Of a DNA stretch of 64,000 bases, positions 34,683-44,313 are shown in pieces (position 1 is the first letter of the stretch; the number at the start of each line of letters is the position of its first letter). The stretch comes from Sporosarcina sp. P33 (GTDB taxonomy: Bacteria > Bacillota > Bacilli > Bacillales_A > Planococcaceae). The notes below the pieces were generated by a model that worked only from the letters and a program-made list of their open reading frames with translations, was not told the DNA's origin and did no database searches. The stretch lies in the NCBI RefSeq assembly GCF_002077155.1, contig NZ_CP015027.1:3140501-3204500 (forward strand), read 5' to 3'. Made by a program: the position numbers and the translations under genes.

Positions 34683-35762
34683 ATGACAACCGAGAAACAG
34701 ATCACAATCAATCAGACGACACAGCCGAAAAACAAACCGGCGGCAAATGACCCGCTCGCTTTCGGAACGATTTTCACAGATCATATGTTTGTAATGGATT
34801 ATACAGACGGCACGGGATGGCATGACGCACGCATTGAACCGTATGAGCCGTTCTTGCTCGATCCGGCGGCTATCGTCCTGCATTACGGGCAAACCGTATT
34901 TGAAGGATTGAAAGCGTATCTGAACGAAGATAAAGAAGTTGTGCTGTTCCGTCCTGAAGAAAATATGAAACGGTTAAATCGATCCAATGACAGATTATGC
35001 ATGCCGATGTTTGATGAAGAATTCGTGCTGGAAGCATTAAAACAATTGGTTTCTCTCGATAAAAACTGGATTCCTGACAGACAAGGAACATCGCTGTATG
35101 TACGTCCCTTCATTTTTGCCACGCAGCCCTATTTAGGTGTAGCGCCTTCCAAAACGTACCGCCTGATGATCATTTTATCTCCGGTCGGTCCGTATTATAA
35201 AGAAGGTATGAACCCCGTGAAAATCGCAGTGGAATCCCAGTACGTCCGAGCGGCTGCGGGCGGTACCGGCAGTGCGAAAACAGCAGGAAACTATGCAGGA
35301 GCCATGAAAGCGCAGGAAGTGGCTGAAGCGGGCGGTTACTCTCAAGTTCTTTGGCTCGATGCGAAAGAACATTGTTATATCGAAGAAGTCGGAGCGATGA
35401 ACGTTTTCTTCAAAATTAACGGAGAAATTATTACGCCTGCGCTCAATGGAAGCATTCTCGAAGGGATTACACGTAAATCAGTCATTGAATTACTGGAATC
35501 ATGGGACATGCCTGTTACCGAGCGCAAAATATCTATTCACGAAATCATCGAAGCAAATGAAGCAGGCACGCTTGAAGAAGCGTTCGGCACAGGTACAGCC
35601 GCGGTCATTTCTCCGATAGGCGAACTGTTCTTTGAAGGCAAAAAATGCGAAATCAATCACAATGAAATCGGAGAGCTTTCATTGAAGCTATACGATACGA
35701 TTACAGGTATTCAGACAGGTAAAGTGGAAGATCCGTTCAACTGGGTCGTTGCTGTTGACTAA
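34683..35762 (+). CDS. ilvE: Branched-chain amino acid aminotransferase
   Basis: PLP-dependent class IV transaminase, 359 residues, acting on leucine, isoleucine and valine. Family motifs: YGQTVFEGLKAY, NRLCMPMFD-like region, AGGTGSAKTAGNYAGAM, EVGAMNVFF and the ITRKSVIELL segment. The ATG at 34683 has a strong AGGAGG; the frame is open from 34632. It follows proA by 19 bases with no terminator, so it lies under the same T-box, an uncommon combination. Confidence 0.95.
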   Translation: MTTEKQITINQTTQPKNKPAANDPLAFGTIFTDHMFVMDYTDGTGWHDARIEPYEPFLLDPAAIVLHYGQTVFEGLKAYLNEDKEVVLFRPEENMKRLNRSNDRLCMPMFDEEFVLEALKQLVSLDKNWIPDRQGTSLYVRPFIFATQPYLGVAPSKTYRLMIILSPVGPYYKEGMNPVKIAVESQYVRAAAGGTGSAKTAGNYAGAMKAQEVAEAGGYSQVLWLDAKEHCYIEEVGAMNVFFKINGEIITPALNGSILEGITRKSVIELLESWDMPVTERKISIHEIIEANEAGTLEEAFGTGTAAVISPIGELFFEGKKCEINHNEIGELSLKLYDTITGIQTGKVEDPFNWVVAVD

Positions 35763-35852
35763 TTTTCATCACAAATGATATCGAATGGTCCGTGACAACT
35801 GCGTGGCTGTGAAGTACACTGTAAATAGTTTTGATTGAAGGGGAGTTTCCTG

Positions 35853-36653
35853 ATGAACAAAAGATTTTTCGTTCTATTCCTGGCAGTAATCCTATTTACA
35901 ATGACAGGATGCGGAAAAACATCTTCCGCGCCGTCAAGTGCGGAAGATGTTTTGAAAAAAGCGGATCATGCGATGAGTAAACTCGAATCCGTTCATACAA
36001 GTATCAGTTTTGATGAGAGCAGTGTCACGTCCAATCCTCCGAAACGCACGAGCCAAAACGTTCAAGTGCAGGCGGATTTTCAACGGCATCCGCTGATGGT
36101 TTCAGAGGAAGTGGTCTGGAAAGCGCCTTTGCAAACAGCGAGAAACATCAAGCTGTTCCGCCAGGGCGATGAGCTGGCGATGCATGAAAGACTGGTAAAA
36201 GATAAAAAAGGCTGGCAAGAAATAACCGAAGATCAGCGCGCTCAGCTGCTTGGTGTTTGGGTTCCGTTTGCATCCCCTGTAATGGATTTGTCGCTGCTTG
36301 AGCCATTCGCAGATGATGCGAAACTGGAAAAAATCGATTACGGCTATGCGCTGCAGTTTTCGCTGTCGCCGGCGGACTACCGCAAGCTGATGGAATTGGT
36401 TTCTGTGAACAGTGAACAACCGGAGCAATTTATCCATACACACGGCGGGTTTCCTGTCATCGATAAACTCGATATAGAGCTGAAAATCAATGATCAGACG
36501 ATGTTTGTAACAGGAGTGAAAATGTCGGCAAATGTAACCAGTTATTTTAAACGGGATTATATCCGATATAAACAAAAGCTGGATGCAACGTACAGTTATT
36601 TCAATGATATTGATGCCATCCAGACTCCGAAAGATGCCAAGATGTTTCAATAA
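35853..36653 (+). CDS. Lipoprotein, DUF6612-like
   Basis: Secreted lipid-anchored protein of 266 residues. Signal peptide MNKRFFVLFLAVILFTMTGC ends at the lipobox Cys (20). The mature part (SAEDVLKKADHAMSKLESVHTSISFDES) resembles the DUF6612/LolA-like fold that binds lipids or hydrophobic ligands. Start chosen for AAGGGGAG; the frame also opens at 35835. Family call is tentative, lipoprotein nature is firm. Confidence 0.82.
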   Translation: MNKRFFVLFLAVILFTMTGCGKTSSAPSSAEDVLKKADHAMSKLESVHTSISFDESSVTSNPPKRTSQNVQVQADFQRHPLMVSEEVVWKAPLQTARNIKLFRQGDELAMHERLVKDKKGWQEITEDQRAQLLGVWVPFASPVMDLSLLEPFADDAKLEKIDYGYALQFSLSPADYRKLMELVSVNSEQPEQFIHTHGGFPVIDKLDIELKINDQTMFVTGVKMSANVTSYFKRDYIRYKQKLDATYSYFNDIDAIQTPKDAKMFQ

Positions 36654-36696
36654 AAAACTCCACATTTGCCGTCCGGCAGGTGTGGAGTTTTGTTTA
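36653..36696. terminator. Bidirectional terminator between lipoprotein gene and rarA
   Basis: An 11-bp stem AAAACTCCACA/TGTGGAGTTTT (36654-36664 with 36681-36691) with an inner GCCG/CGGC stem. Confidence 0.88.
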
Positions 36697-36737
36697 TGGA
36701 ATTACTTCTGTTTTACATGAAATCTGCAAATATACTG

Positions 36738-38033
36738 TCAGCGTGCAGTTTTTTTAGATTTGAACGACTGCAGCCGCTTATGGATGGCAGCCATTCTCGT
36801 TTCTTCCCCCGCTTCAACCGGCGTGTAAAACGCAGCATCCGCCAGCGTATCAGGGAGGTATTGCTGATCGGTCCAGCCGCCGAATGTGCCGACGGGCGTC
36901 GCGTGCGGATAGACGTAGCCGCCATGCCCGAGTGCAGCTGATCCTCCGTAATGTGTGTCCCGCAAATGCATAGGAATCTCTCCTGTCGGTTTTTCGTGCA
37001 GCATTTTCGTTGCGGCGTCGATTGCTTTATAGGCCGAGTTCGATTTCGACGCCAGACACATTTCTACTATTGCCACGGAAAGCGGAATACGTGCTTCCGG
37101 CATCCCGAGCCGCAAAGCCGCGTCTGTAGCCGCCAGAACATGGCTGCCGATCGCCGGTGCCGCCAAGCCGATATCCTCATAGCTCATGACAAGCATCCGT
37201 CTTGTAACGGCTGTCAAGTCGCCAATCTCAAGCAGCTGCGCCAAATAATACAATGCGGCATCGACATCGCTGCCGCGCACACTTTTTTGAAGCGCGGATA
37301 ATAAGTTGAAATGGTGCGAGCCTTTTTTATCGCCCAGCAGACTGATGCGGGTGAGCAGCTGAGAAAGCAAATCGTCTTCCACGACGATTACCCCGTCTTC
37401 TTCATCACTCGCTGCGAGCAATGATTCAAGAAACGTCAGTGCTTTTCTGGCATCGCCATTCACACCTTCCGCAATTTTTTCGAGCTGCTCTTTTGTGATT
37501 TGAATAGATTCCTTACCCAGTCCTTTTTTCTCGTCCTTTAAGGTCCGTTCGAGTAATTCAAGCAGGTCCTCAGGCTGCAGCCGTTTCAGCTGGACAATCT
37601 CTCCGCACCGGGATCGGATGGCTGGATTGACATCGTGGAACGGATTTTCTGTCGTCGCTCCAATCAGTACAATCGATCCGCTTTCTACGTGCGGAAGCAA
37701 AGTATCCTGCTGCAATTTATTGAAACGGTGAATTTCATCGAGAAACAGCAGTACCTTTCCTGTCATTCTCGCTTCTTTTACGACATCCTCGACATCTTTC
37801 TTTCCCGCCACCGTGGCATTCAGCGCGATGAACGGCAATTTTGAAGTGCCTGCAATGGCATAGGCAAGAGAAGTTTTGCCTATGCCCGGTTCTCCGTATA
37901 GTAAAAGAGACGGAACATGTCCGTTCTTGATCATCCGATATAAGGGAGTATGGCTGCCAATGACGTGGTTCTGTCCGATGACTTCATCAATCGTACCGGG
38001 CCGCATGCGAAAGGCCAAAGGTTCATTATGCAT
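36738..38033 (-). CDS. rarA: Replication-associated recombination protein RarA
   Basis: AAA+ ATPase (MgsA/WRNIP1 family) acting at stalled replication forks, 431 residues. Walker A GEPGIGKTS (about 48-56), Walker B LFLDEIHRF, sensor ATTENP, arginine finger region IRSRCGEI, and the tetramerisation domain with HYGGSAALGHG. The ATG at 38033 follows AAGGAGG at 6 bases; the longer frame to 38114 lacks a site. Confidence 0.95.
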   Translation of the reverse strand: MHNEPLAFRMRPGTIDEVIGQNHVIGSHTPLYRMIKNGHVPSLLLYGEPGIGKTSLAYAIAGTSKLPFIALNATVAGKKDVEDVVKEARMTGKVLLFLDEIHRFNKLQQDTLLPHVESGSIVLIGATTENPFHDVNPAIRSRCGEIVQLKRLQPEDLLELLERTLKDEKKGLGKESIQITKEQLEKIAEGVNGDARKALTFLESLLAASDEEDGVIVVEDDLLSQLLTRISLLGDKKGSHHFNLLSALQKSVRGSDVDAALYYLAQLLEIGDLTAVTRRMLVMSYEDIGLAAPAIGSHVLAATDAALRLGMPEARIPLSVAIVEMCLASKSNSAYKAIDAATKMLHEKPTGEIPMHLRDTHYGGSAALGHGGYVYPHATPVGTFGGWTDQQYLPDTLADAAFYTPVEAGEETRMAAIHKRLQSFKSKKTAR

Positions 38034-38160
38034 GTATATCCTCCTTGCGTACGTTTGTTCTTTCATTATAACGTAAAACATTAGTGAAGTCATTTGGAAG
38101 AACCAGTGATACAATTATGCTATACTGATTTCAGCAATTTTAGTAAAGGACGATGCCCAC

Positions 38161-38580
38161 ATGAAAATATCTACTAAAGGACGATACGGACTTACAGTAA
38201 TAGTAGAATTAGGACGGAAATATGGAGAAGGACCTGTACCTCTGCGGAAGATCGCAGAAGAGCAAAATCTCTCTGAAGCATACCTCGAGCAGCTGATTCC
38301 CCCGCTGCGCAACAGCGGACTGGTGAAAAGTGTGCGCGGTGCCTACGGCGGTTATAAACTCGCGAAAGATCCTTCTGAGATTACAGCAGGAGATATTATC
38401 CGTCTGCTGGAAGGTCCGATTCAGTTAGTCGAAGGATTAGACGATGACGAGATTCCGCAGCGTGAATTGTGGAAACGGATCGGAGACGCGATTCGAGGAG
38501 TGTTAGATCATACAACTATTAAAGATTTAATTGAATTTGATGATTCTTCCGCTGCGGATGAATACATGTTCTATATTTAA
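38161..38580 (+). CDS. cymR: Rrf2-family cysteine regulator CymR
   Basis: Transcription repressor of cysteine and sulfur metabolism, 139 residues. Rrf2 winged helix at the N terminus (MKISTKGRYGL, KIAEEQNLSEAYLEQLIPPLRNSGLVKSVRGAYGGY). No cluster-binding Cys is present, consistent with CymR and against IscR. Adjacent to iscS and mnmA, as in B. subtilis. Confidence 0.94.
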   Translation: MKISTKGRYGLTVIVELGRKYGEGPVPLRKIAEEQNLSEAYLEQLIPPLRNSGLVKSVRGAYGGYKLAKDPSEITAGDIIRLLEGPIQLVEGLDDDEIPQRELWKRIGDAIRGVLDHTTIKDLIEFDDSSAADEYMFYI

Positions 38581-38592
38581 AGGAGTTTTCTA

Positions 38593-39741
38593 ATGAAACC
38601 TGTTATTTATTTAGACCATGCCGCTACGACGCCTATGCATCCGGCTGTACTGGAACGGTTCACTGACGTACTGGATGATACGTACGGCAATCCGTCGAGT
38701 ACACATCAGGCCGGCAGACACGCGAAAAAAATGCTGGAGGACGCGCGGAAAACGCTGGCATCTTCTATTAACGCATCGCCTAATGAAATTATTCTCACTT
38801 CAGGCGGAACGGAAGCAGATAACTTGGCTATTTTCGGAACTGCACAGTCGATGCAAATGCACGGGCGCCATATCATTACAACTGAAATTGAACATCATGC
38901 GGTGTTAAACCCGTGTAAACAACTGGAGTCACAAGGCTATAACGTGACTTATTTGCAGCCCGACATCAACGGGCTCATTACAGCACAACAAGTGCAGCAG
39001 GCGCTGACAGATGAAACGATTCTGGTGTCTGTTATGTACGGCAATAATGAAGTCGGCACCATTCAGCCCATCGCTGAAATAGGCCAGATACTTTCCTCGC
39101 ATCAGGCGGTGTTCCATACCGATGCGGTGCAGGCTTACGGCGCGTGTCAGCTGGACGTGGAGCAAATGCAAGTGGATTTGCTGTCCGTCTCAGCCCATAA
39201 ACTGAATGGTCCTAAAGGAATCGGATTCCTATATCAGCGCAACGGTAAAATGCTTGCAGGTCAGGTGCTCGGCGGAGCGCAGGAGAAAAAGCGCAGAGCA
39301 GGCACAGAGAATGTTCCGGCTGCTGTCGCGTTCGCAGAAGCGGTTTCCATAGCCGAGCAGTCAAAACAAGAGCACGCTATTACGTATTCAGCATATAAAC
39401 AACAAATGGAGGAAGTGTTCGGACGCCGCGGCTTGCATTTTCAACCGACCGTTCCGGCTGCTGTTCCGTCATTATCACATATTTATCATGTATCGTTTCC
39501 CGGTACCGACGTGGAAACATTTTTAATGAGTCTGGATTTGGAAGGCATCGCTGTCTCAAGCGGTTCTGCCTGTACAGCAGGCTCTTTTGAACCGTCGCAT
39601 GTTGTAACAGCAATGTTCGGCAACGAGTCGGAGAATGCCAGAAATTCGATACGCATCAGCTTCGGCTACGGCCTTACTCCGTCTTCGGTGGAAGAGGCCG
39701 CAGAACGGATCGCACACGTCGTTAAACGATTAGTGAAATGA
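38593..39741 (+). CDS. iscS: Cysteine desulfurase (YrvO type)
   Basis: PLP enzyme delivering sulfur to MnmA for tRNA 2-thiouridine, 382 residues. YLDHAATTP, GNPSSTHQAGR, the PLP Lys in SAHKLNGPKG and the active Cys in SSGSACTAGS. Ribosome site AAAGGAG. Between cymR and mnmA, matching yrvO-mnmA of B. subtilis. Confidence 0.95.
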   Translation: MKPVIYLDHAATTPMHPAVLERFTDVLDDTYGNPSSTHQAGRHAKKMLEDARKTLASSINASPNEIILTSGGTEADNLAIFGTAQSMQMHGRHIITTEIEHHAVLNPCKQLESQGYNVTYLQPDINGLITAQQVQQALTDETILVSVMYGNNEVGTIQPIAEIGQILSSHQAVFHTDAVQAYGACQLDVEQMQVDLLSVSAHKLNGPKGIGFLYQRNGKMLAGQVLGGAQEKKRRAGTENVPAAVAFAEAVSIAEQSKQEHAITYSAYKQQMEEVFGRRGLHFQPTVPAAVPSLSHIYHVSFPGTDVETFLMSLDLEGIAVSSGSACTAGSFEPSHVVTAMFGNESENARNSIRISFGYGLTPSSVEEAAERIAHVVKRLVK

Positions 39742-39749
39742 ATCAGTAA

Positions 39750-40880
<1,131 letters not shown>

Positions 40881-40892
40881 GGAGGCAGCAGC

Positions 40893-41561
40893 ATGTCGAT
40901 TCATAACGAAGCAATTAAAGAAATGCAGGCAGGAAATTACGAAAAAGCGATTGAGCTTTTTACAAAGGCCGTGGAAGAAAATCCGGAAGAAGCAACGGGT
41001 TATATTAATATCGGAAATATTTTCGCTTCCCTTGGAGATGCTGAACAGGCAGAGCCGTTTTTTCAGAAGGCACTGACGCTCGATGAAAACGCGGGAACGG
41101 CATTTTACGGACTCGCAAATCTTTATTATAATCAGGAGCGCTTTGAAGAGGCCGCTAAATTGTATGAGAAAGCGGTGCAGACCGGTTTAGAATCTGCTGA
41201 TGCCTATTTCATGCTTGGTAAAAGTCTTGAGCAGGGAGGCAGTGACCGTTTAGCACTGCCATATTTGCAGCGCGCTGCCGAACTGAATCCAGAAGACGCG
41301 GAGATTGGATTGTCTTATGGTATTTTATTGGCAAAGCTTGAATTGTTCAAAGAAGCAAAGCCGGTGTTTGAATCCATTCTGGCAAGTGTGCCCGACCATG
41401 CGGACACACATTATAATCTCGGCGTACTTTACGCTGTGTCGACTGAAGACAAAGCAAGCGCATTATCTCATCTGGAGAAGGCTTTCACGATTGAGCCAGA
41501 GCACACACAAGCCCGCTATTTATTCGATATGATTCAGCTTGGTGAACAGAGCGAAAAATGA
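40893..41561 (+). CDS. yrrB: TPR protein YrrB
   Basis: Cytoplasmic scaffold of 222 residues made of about six tetratricopeptide repeats (for example GNYEKAIELFTKAVEENPEE, QERFEEAAKLYEKAV, ADTHYNLGVLYAV). Same place as yrrB, between mnmA and recD2, in B. subtilis; partner unknown. Ribosome site AAGGAGG. Confidence 0.88.
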   Translation: MSIHNEAIKEMQAGNYEKAIELFTKAVEENPEEATGYINIGNIFASLGDAEQAEPFFQKALTLDENAGTAFYGLANLYYNQERFEEAAKLYEKAVQTGLESADAYFMLGKSLEQGGSDRLALPYLQRAAELNPEDAEIGLSYGILLAKLELFKEAKPVFESILASVPDHADTHYNLGVLYAVSTEDKASALSHLEKAFTIEPEHTQARYLFDMIQLGEQSEK

Positions 41562-41589
41562 ACCGGCAGGAAAGGAGGGGGTTTTTCCG

Positions 41590-44025
41590 ATGAATGAATC
41601 TGAACAATATGTAATCGGCAGACCGGTGGTGACGATTTTTCATAATACGGCGAATCTGTTTTCCATCGTCAAAATGAAAATCACATCCACAAATACTGAT
41701 TACCGTGATAAAGAAATCGTCATTAAGGGGTCATTCCCTCCTTTGATAGCCGAAGAAGATTATAAATTCACGGGGCGTCTTGTCAATCATCCCGTGCACG
41801 GACAGCAATTTGATGTCCAGACATTTACAAAAGAATTACCAGCAACCGAGGCGGGTCTCATCCATTACTTGTCTGGTGATCTGTTTCCGGGCATCGGTAA
41901 AAAAACTGCCGGTGATATCGTGAAAATACTCGGCAATAATGTTATCCAGAAGATTCTGGAAGATCGCAGCGTACTCGATCAAGTTCCCCGCTTGAGCGAA
42001 GAAAGAAAAGATACCCTCGTTTCTGTGCTGCAGGAGAACCTCGGACTGGAACGGACGATGGTCCAGCTGAATGAATGGGGTTTCGGTCCGCAAGTGGCGA
42101 TGCGTATTTATCAGGCGTATCAGGACGATGCCATTACGATACTGACCGAAAACCCTTATCGGCTGATCAGAGAAATTGAAGGAATCGGCTTTCAGCGTGC
42201 AGATGATCTTGCACAGCAACTGGGACTTGTAGGCGATCACCCGGCGCGTATTAAAGCAGCTGTTTATTACAGCGTACATAGTGAAGTGAACTCAGCAGGG
42301 CATGTGTATGTGGAATCAGAAGCAATTCTTCCGCAGGCAAAGCAGCTGCTTGAAGCGAGTCAGCCGCATAGCATTTCGTACGAAGCCATTACACAGGCAG
42401 TCATCGAGCTCGTGGAAGAAGGCGCACTTTCTGCTGAAATACAGCGGCTGTACCTTCCGTCTCTGTATTATTCGGAAATTGGCATTGCTGCCAAAGTGAA
42501 TAAAATATTGGAAAATGAAGTGGACGAACAGTTCCCTGCATCTGAAATCAGAAAAGCAATTGGTGAAATTGAAGAACGTCTTGAGGTGGAGTATGCCGAG
42601 ACACAGGTGGAAGCGATAGAACGCGCTCTCCATTCTCCGCTTCTCGTATTGACAGGAGGGCCAGGGACAGGGAAGACAACTGTTATTAGAGGGCTGGTCG
42701 AGGCGTACGCGGAATTGCATGGAATATCTCTGGATGTAGAAGAGTATGCACGTAAAAAGGAGCCGTTCCCGATTATTTTAGCTGCTCCTACAGGACGTGC
42801 GGCAAAACGGATGTCGGAATCTACAGGGCTGCCTGCCATGACCATTCATCGTCTTCTCGGCTTTACAGGCCAGGAAGATGAAGAAGAAACCGAGCGGGAA
42901 GTAGAAGGCAATCTCATCATTATTGATGAAACGTCCATGGTGGACACGTGGCTAATGCATCAGCTGCTAAAAGCAGTCCGCAATGATGCCCAATTGTTAT
43001 TCGTCGGTGACCAGGATCAGCTGCCTTCTGTCGGACCGGGACAAGTGCTGCATGATTTTATGCGGTCCGGTAAAATTCCTGTCGTCGAACTGACGGATAT
43101 TTTCCGTCAAAGTGAAGGCTCCACCATCATCGAACTCGCACATATGATTAAACAAAAAGAATTGACGATGGATGTGACTAAAAAAACGTCCGACCGTTCT
43201 TTCATAAAAGCTTCAAGTGAACAGATTTTACCTGCTGTTAAACAGATTATCCAAAGCGCTGTGTCAAAAGGTCATTCTATTAAAGATATCCAGGTGCTTG
43301 CTCCGATGTACAAAGGACCGGCGGGAATTGACGGATTGAACAAGATGATTCAGGAAATCATAAATCCGCCCGCATCAGGCAGAAAAGAAATGGTCTTCGG
43401 CGAAACCACTTACCGTGTCGGCGATAAAGTGCTGCAGCTCGTGAATCAGCCGGAGAGCAATGTCTTTAACGGTGATATGGGCGAAGTGGTTGCTATCATG
43501 CTGGCTAAAGAAACAACTGACAAAAAAGCCATTATGGTCGTTTCATACGACGGCAATGAAGTGCAATATGAACGCAGCGACTTAAATCAGCTGACGCTCG
43601 CCTATTGCTGTTCTATCCATAAATCCCAGGGAAGTGAATTCCCGATTGTCGTTATGCCGATCGTCAGAAGCCAGCGTAAAATGCTGCGGCGCAATCTGCT
43701 TTATACAGGCATTACACGTGCAAAAAACTTTTTGATTTTATGCGGTGAAGCAGAAGAGTTCAAAGCAGGTATTGCACGCACAGACGAAACAGAACGGCAG
43801 ACCACGCTGAAAGAACGGATTGAAGGAGAGACAGCAGGACAGCAAGAAACGAAAGCCGTTCCATCTGAAACTGCTGCGAATCCAAAAAAAGAGTCCGTAC
43901 AAGAAACGAAGAAACAGGAAGATGCATCCCCAGCAAAATTGACGATGGATAATTTCACTGCAATTGATCCTATGATCGGGATGTCTGATTTGTCACCATT
44001 CGACTTTCTAGAGGCGACTGATTGA
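41590..44025 (+). CDS. recD2: RecD2 helicase
   Basis: 5'-3' SF1 helicase of the RecD2 (YrrC) type that works without RecBC, 811 residues. N-terminal extension with helix-hairpin-helix (FPGIGKKTAGDIV), Walker A GGPGTGKTTV (about 355), DETSMVD, GDQDQLPSVGPG, IFRQ and the C-terminal CCSIHKSQGSEFP. A Glu/Lys/Ala-rich tail follows. The ATG at 41590 is after AAAGGAGGGGG; the frame also opens at 41539 inside yrrB. Confidence 0.95.
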   Translation: MNESEQYVIGRPVVTIFHNTANLFSIVKMKITSTNTDYRDKEIVIKGSFPPLIAEEDYKFTGRLVNHPVHGQQFDVQTFTKELPATEAGLIHYLSGDLFPGIGKKTAGDIVKILGNNVIQKILEDRSVLDQVPRLSEERKDTLVSVLQENLGLERTMVQLNEWGFGPQVAMRIYQAYQDDAITILTENPYRLIREIEGIGFQRADDLAQQLGLVGDHPARIKAAVYYSVHSEVNSAGHVYVESEAILPQAKQLLEASQPHSISYEAITQAVIELVEEGALSAEIQRLYLPSLYYSEIGIAAKVNKILENEVDEQFPASEIRKAIGEIEERLEVEYAETQVEAIERALHSPLLVLTGGPGTGKTTVIRGLVEAYAELHGISLDVEEYARKKEPFPIILAAPTGRAAKRMSESTGLPAMTIHRLLGFTGQEDEEETEREVEGNLIIIDETSMVDTWLMHQLLKAVRNDAQLLFVGDQDQLPSVGPGQVLHDFMRSGKIPVVELTDIFRQSEGSTIIELAHMIKQKELTMDVTKKTSDRSFIKASSEQILPAVKQIIQSAVSKGHSIKDIQVLAPMYKGPAGIDGLNKMIQEIINPPASGRKEMVFGETTYRVGDKVLQLVNQPESNVFNGDMGEVVAIMLAKETTDKKAIMVVSYDGNEVQYERSDLNQLTLAYCCSIHKSQGSEFPIVVMPIVRSQRKMLRRNLLYTGITRAKNFLILCGEAEEFKAGIARTDETERQTTLKERIEGETAGQQETKAVPSETAANPKKESVQETKKQEDASPAKLTMDNFTAIDPMIGMSDLSPFDFLEATD

Positions 44026-44050
44026 CAAAGCGATGGAACTTTCCTATAAT
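44022..44050 (+). promoter_or_regulatory. Promoter of alaS
   Basis: TTGACA (44022-44027) and TATAAT (44045-44050) with 17 bases between, a full consensus promoter; its -35 contains the recD2 stop codon. Confidence 0.88.
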
Positions 44051-44057
44051 TCGTTTA

Positions 44058-44290
44058 GAAATATCGAAAAACGTTGAAGGAACGAGTACCTGCATATTCT
44101 GTGTGAAGAAAAGAGCTTCTTGGCTGAAAAAGCTCTCTCAGAACTGCAGGGAACGCTATTCCGAAGTGCAGGTTAATCCCTGCCGTCTTGCCGCGTTAAG
44201 GCAACTCGAGATACCGCGTCATGCGGTAATTAGGGTGGTACCGCGATCAATGAAATCTTCGCCCCTTTTTTTAAAAGGGGGGGAGTTTTT
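44058..44290 (+). ncRNA. T-box leader of alaS
   Basis: tRNA-Ala sensing attenuator. AGTA at 44086-44089, GAA-C-GCT-A specifier region with the Ala codon GCT at 44155-44157, T-box AGGGTGGTACCGCG at 44232-44245, then a terminator stem CCCCTTTT/AAAAGGGG ending in T7. Confidence 0.95.
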
Positions 44291-44313
44291 TTAATTTTAG
44301 GAGGAGCAAAACG

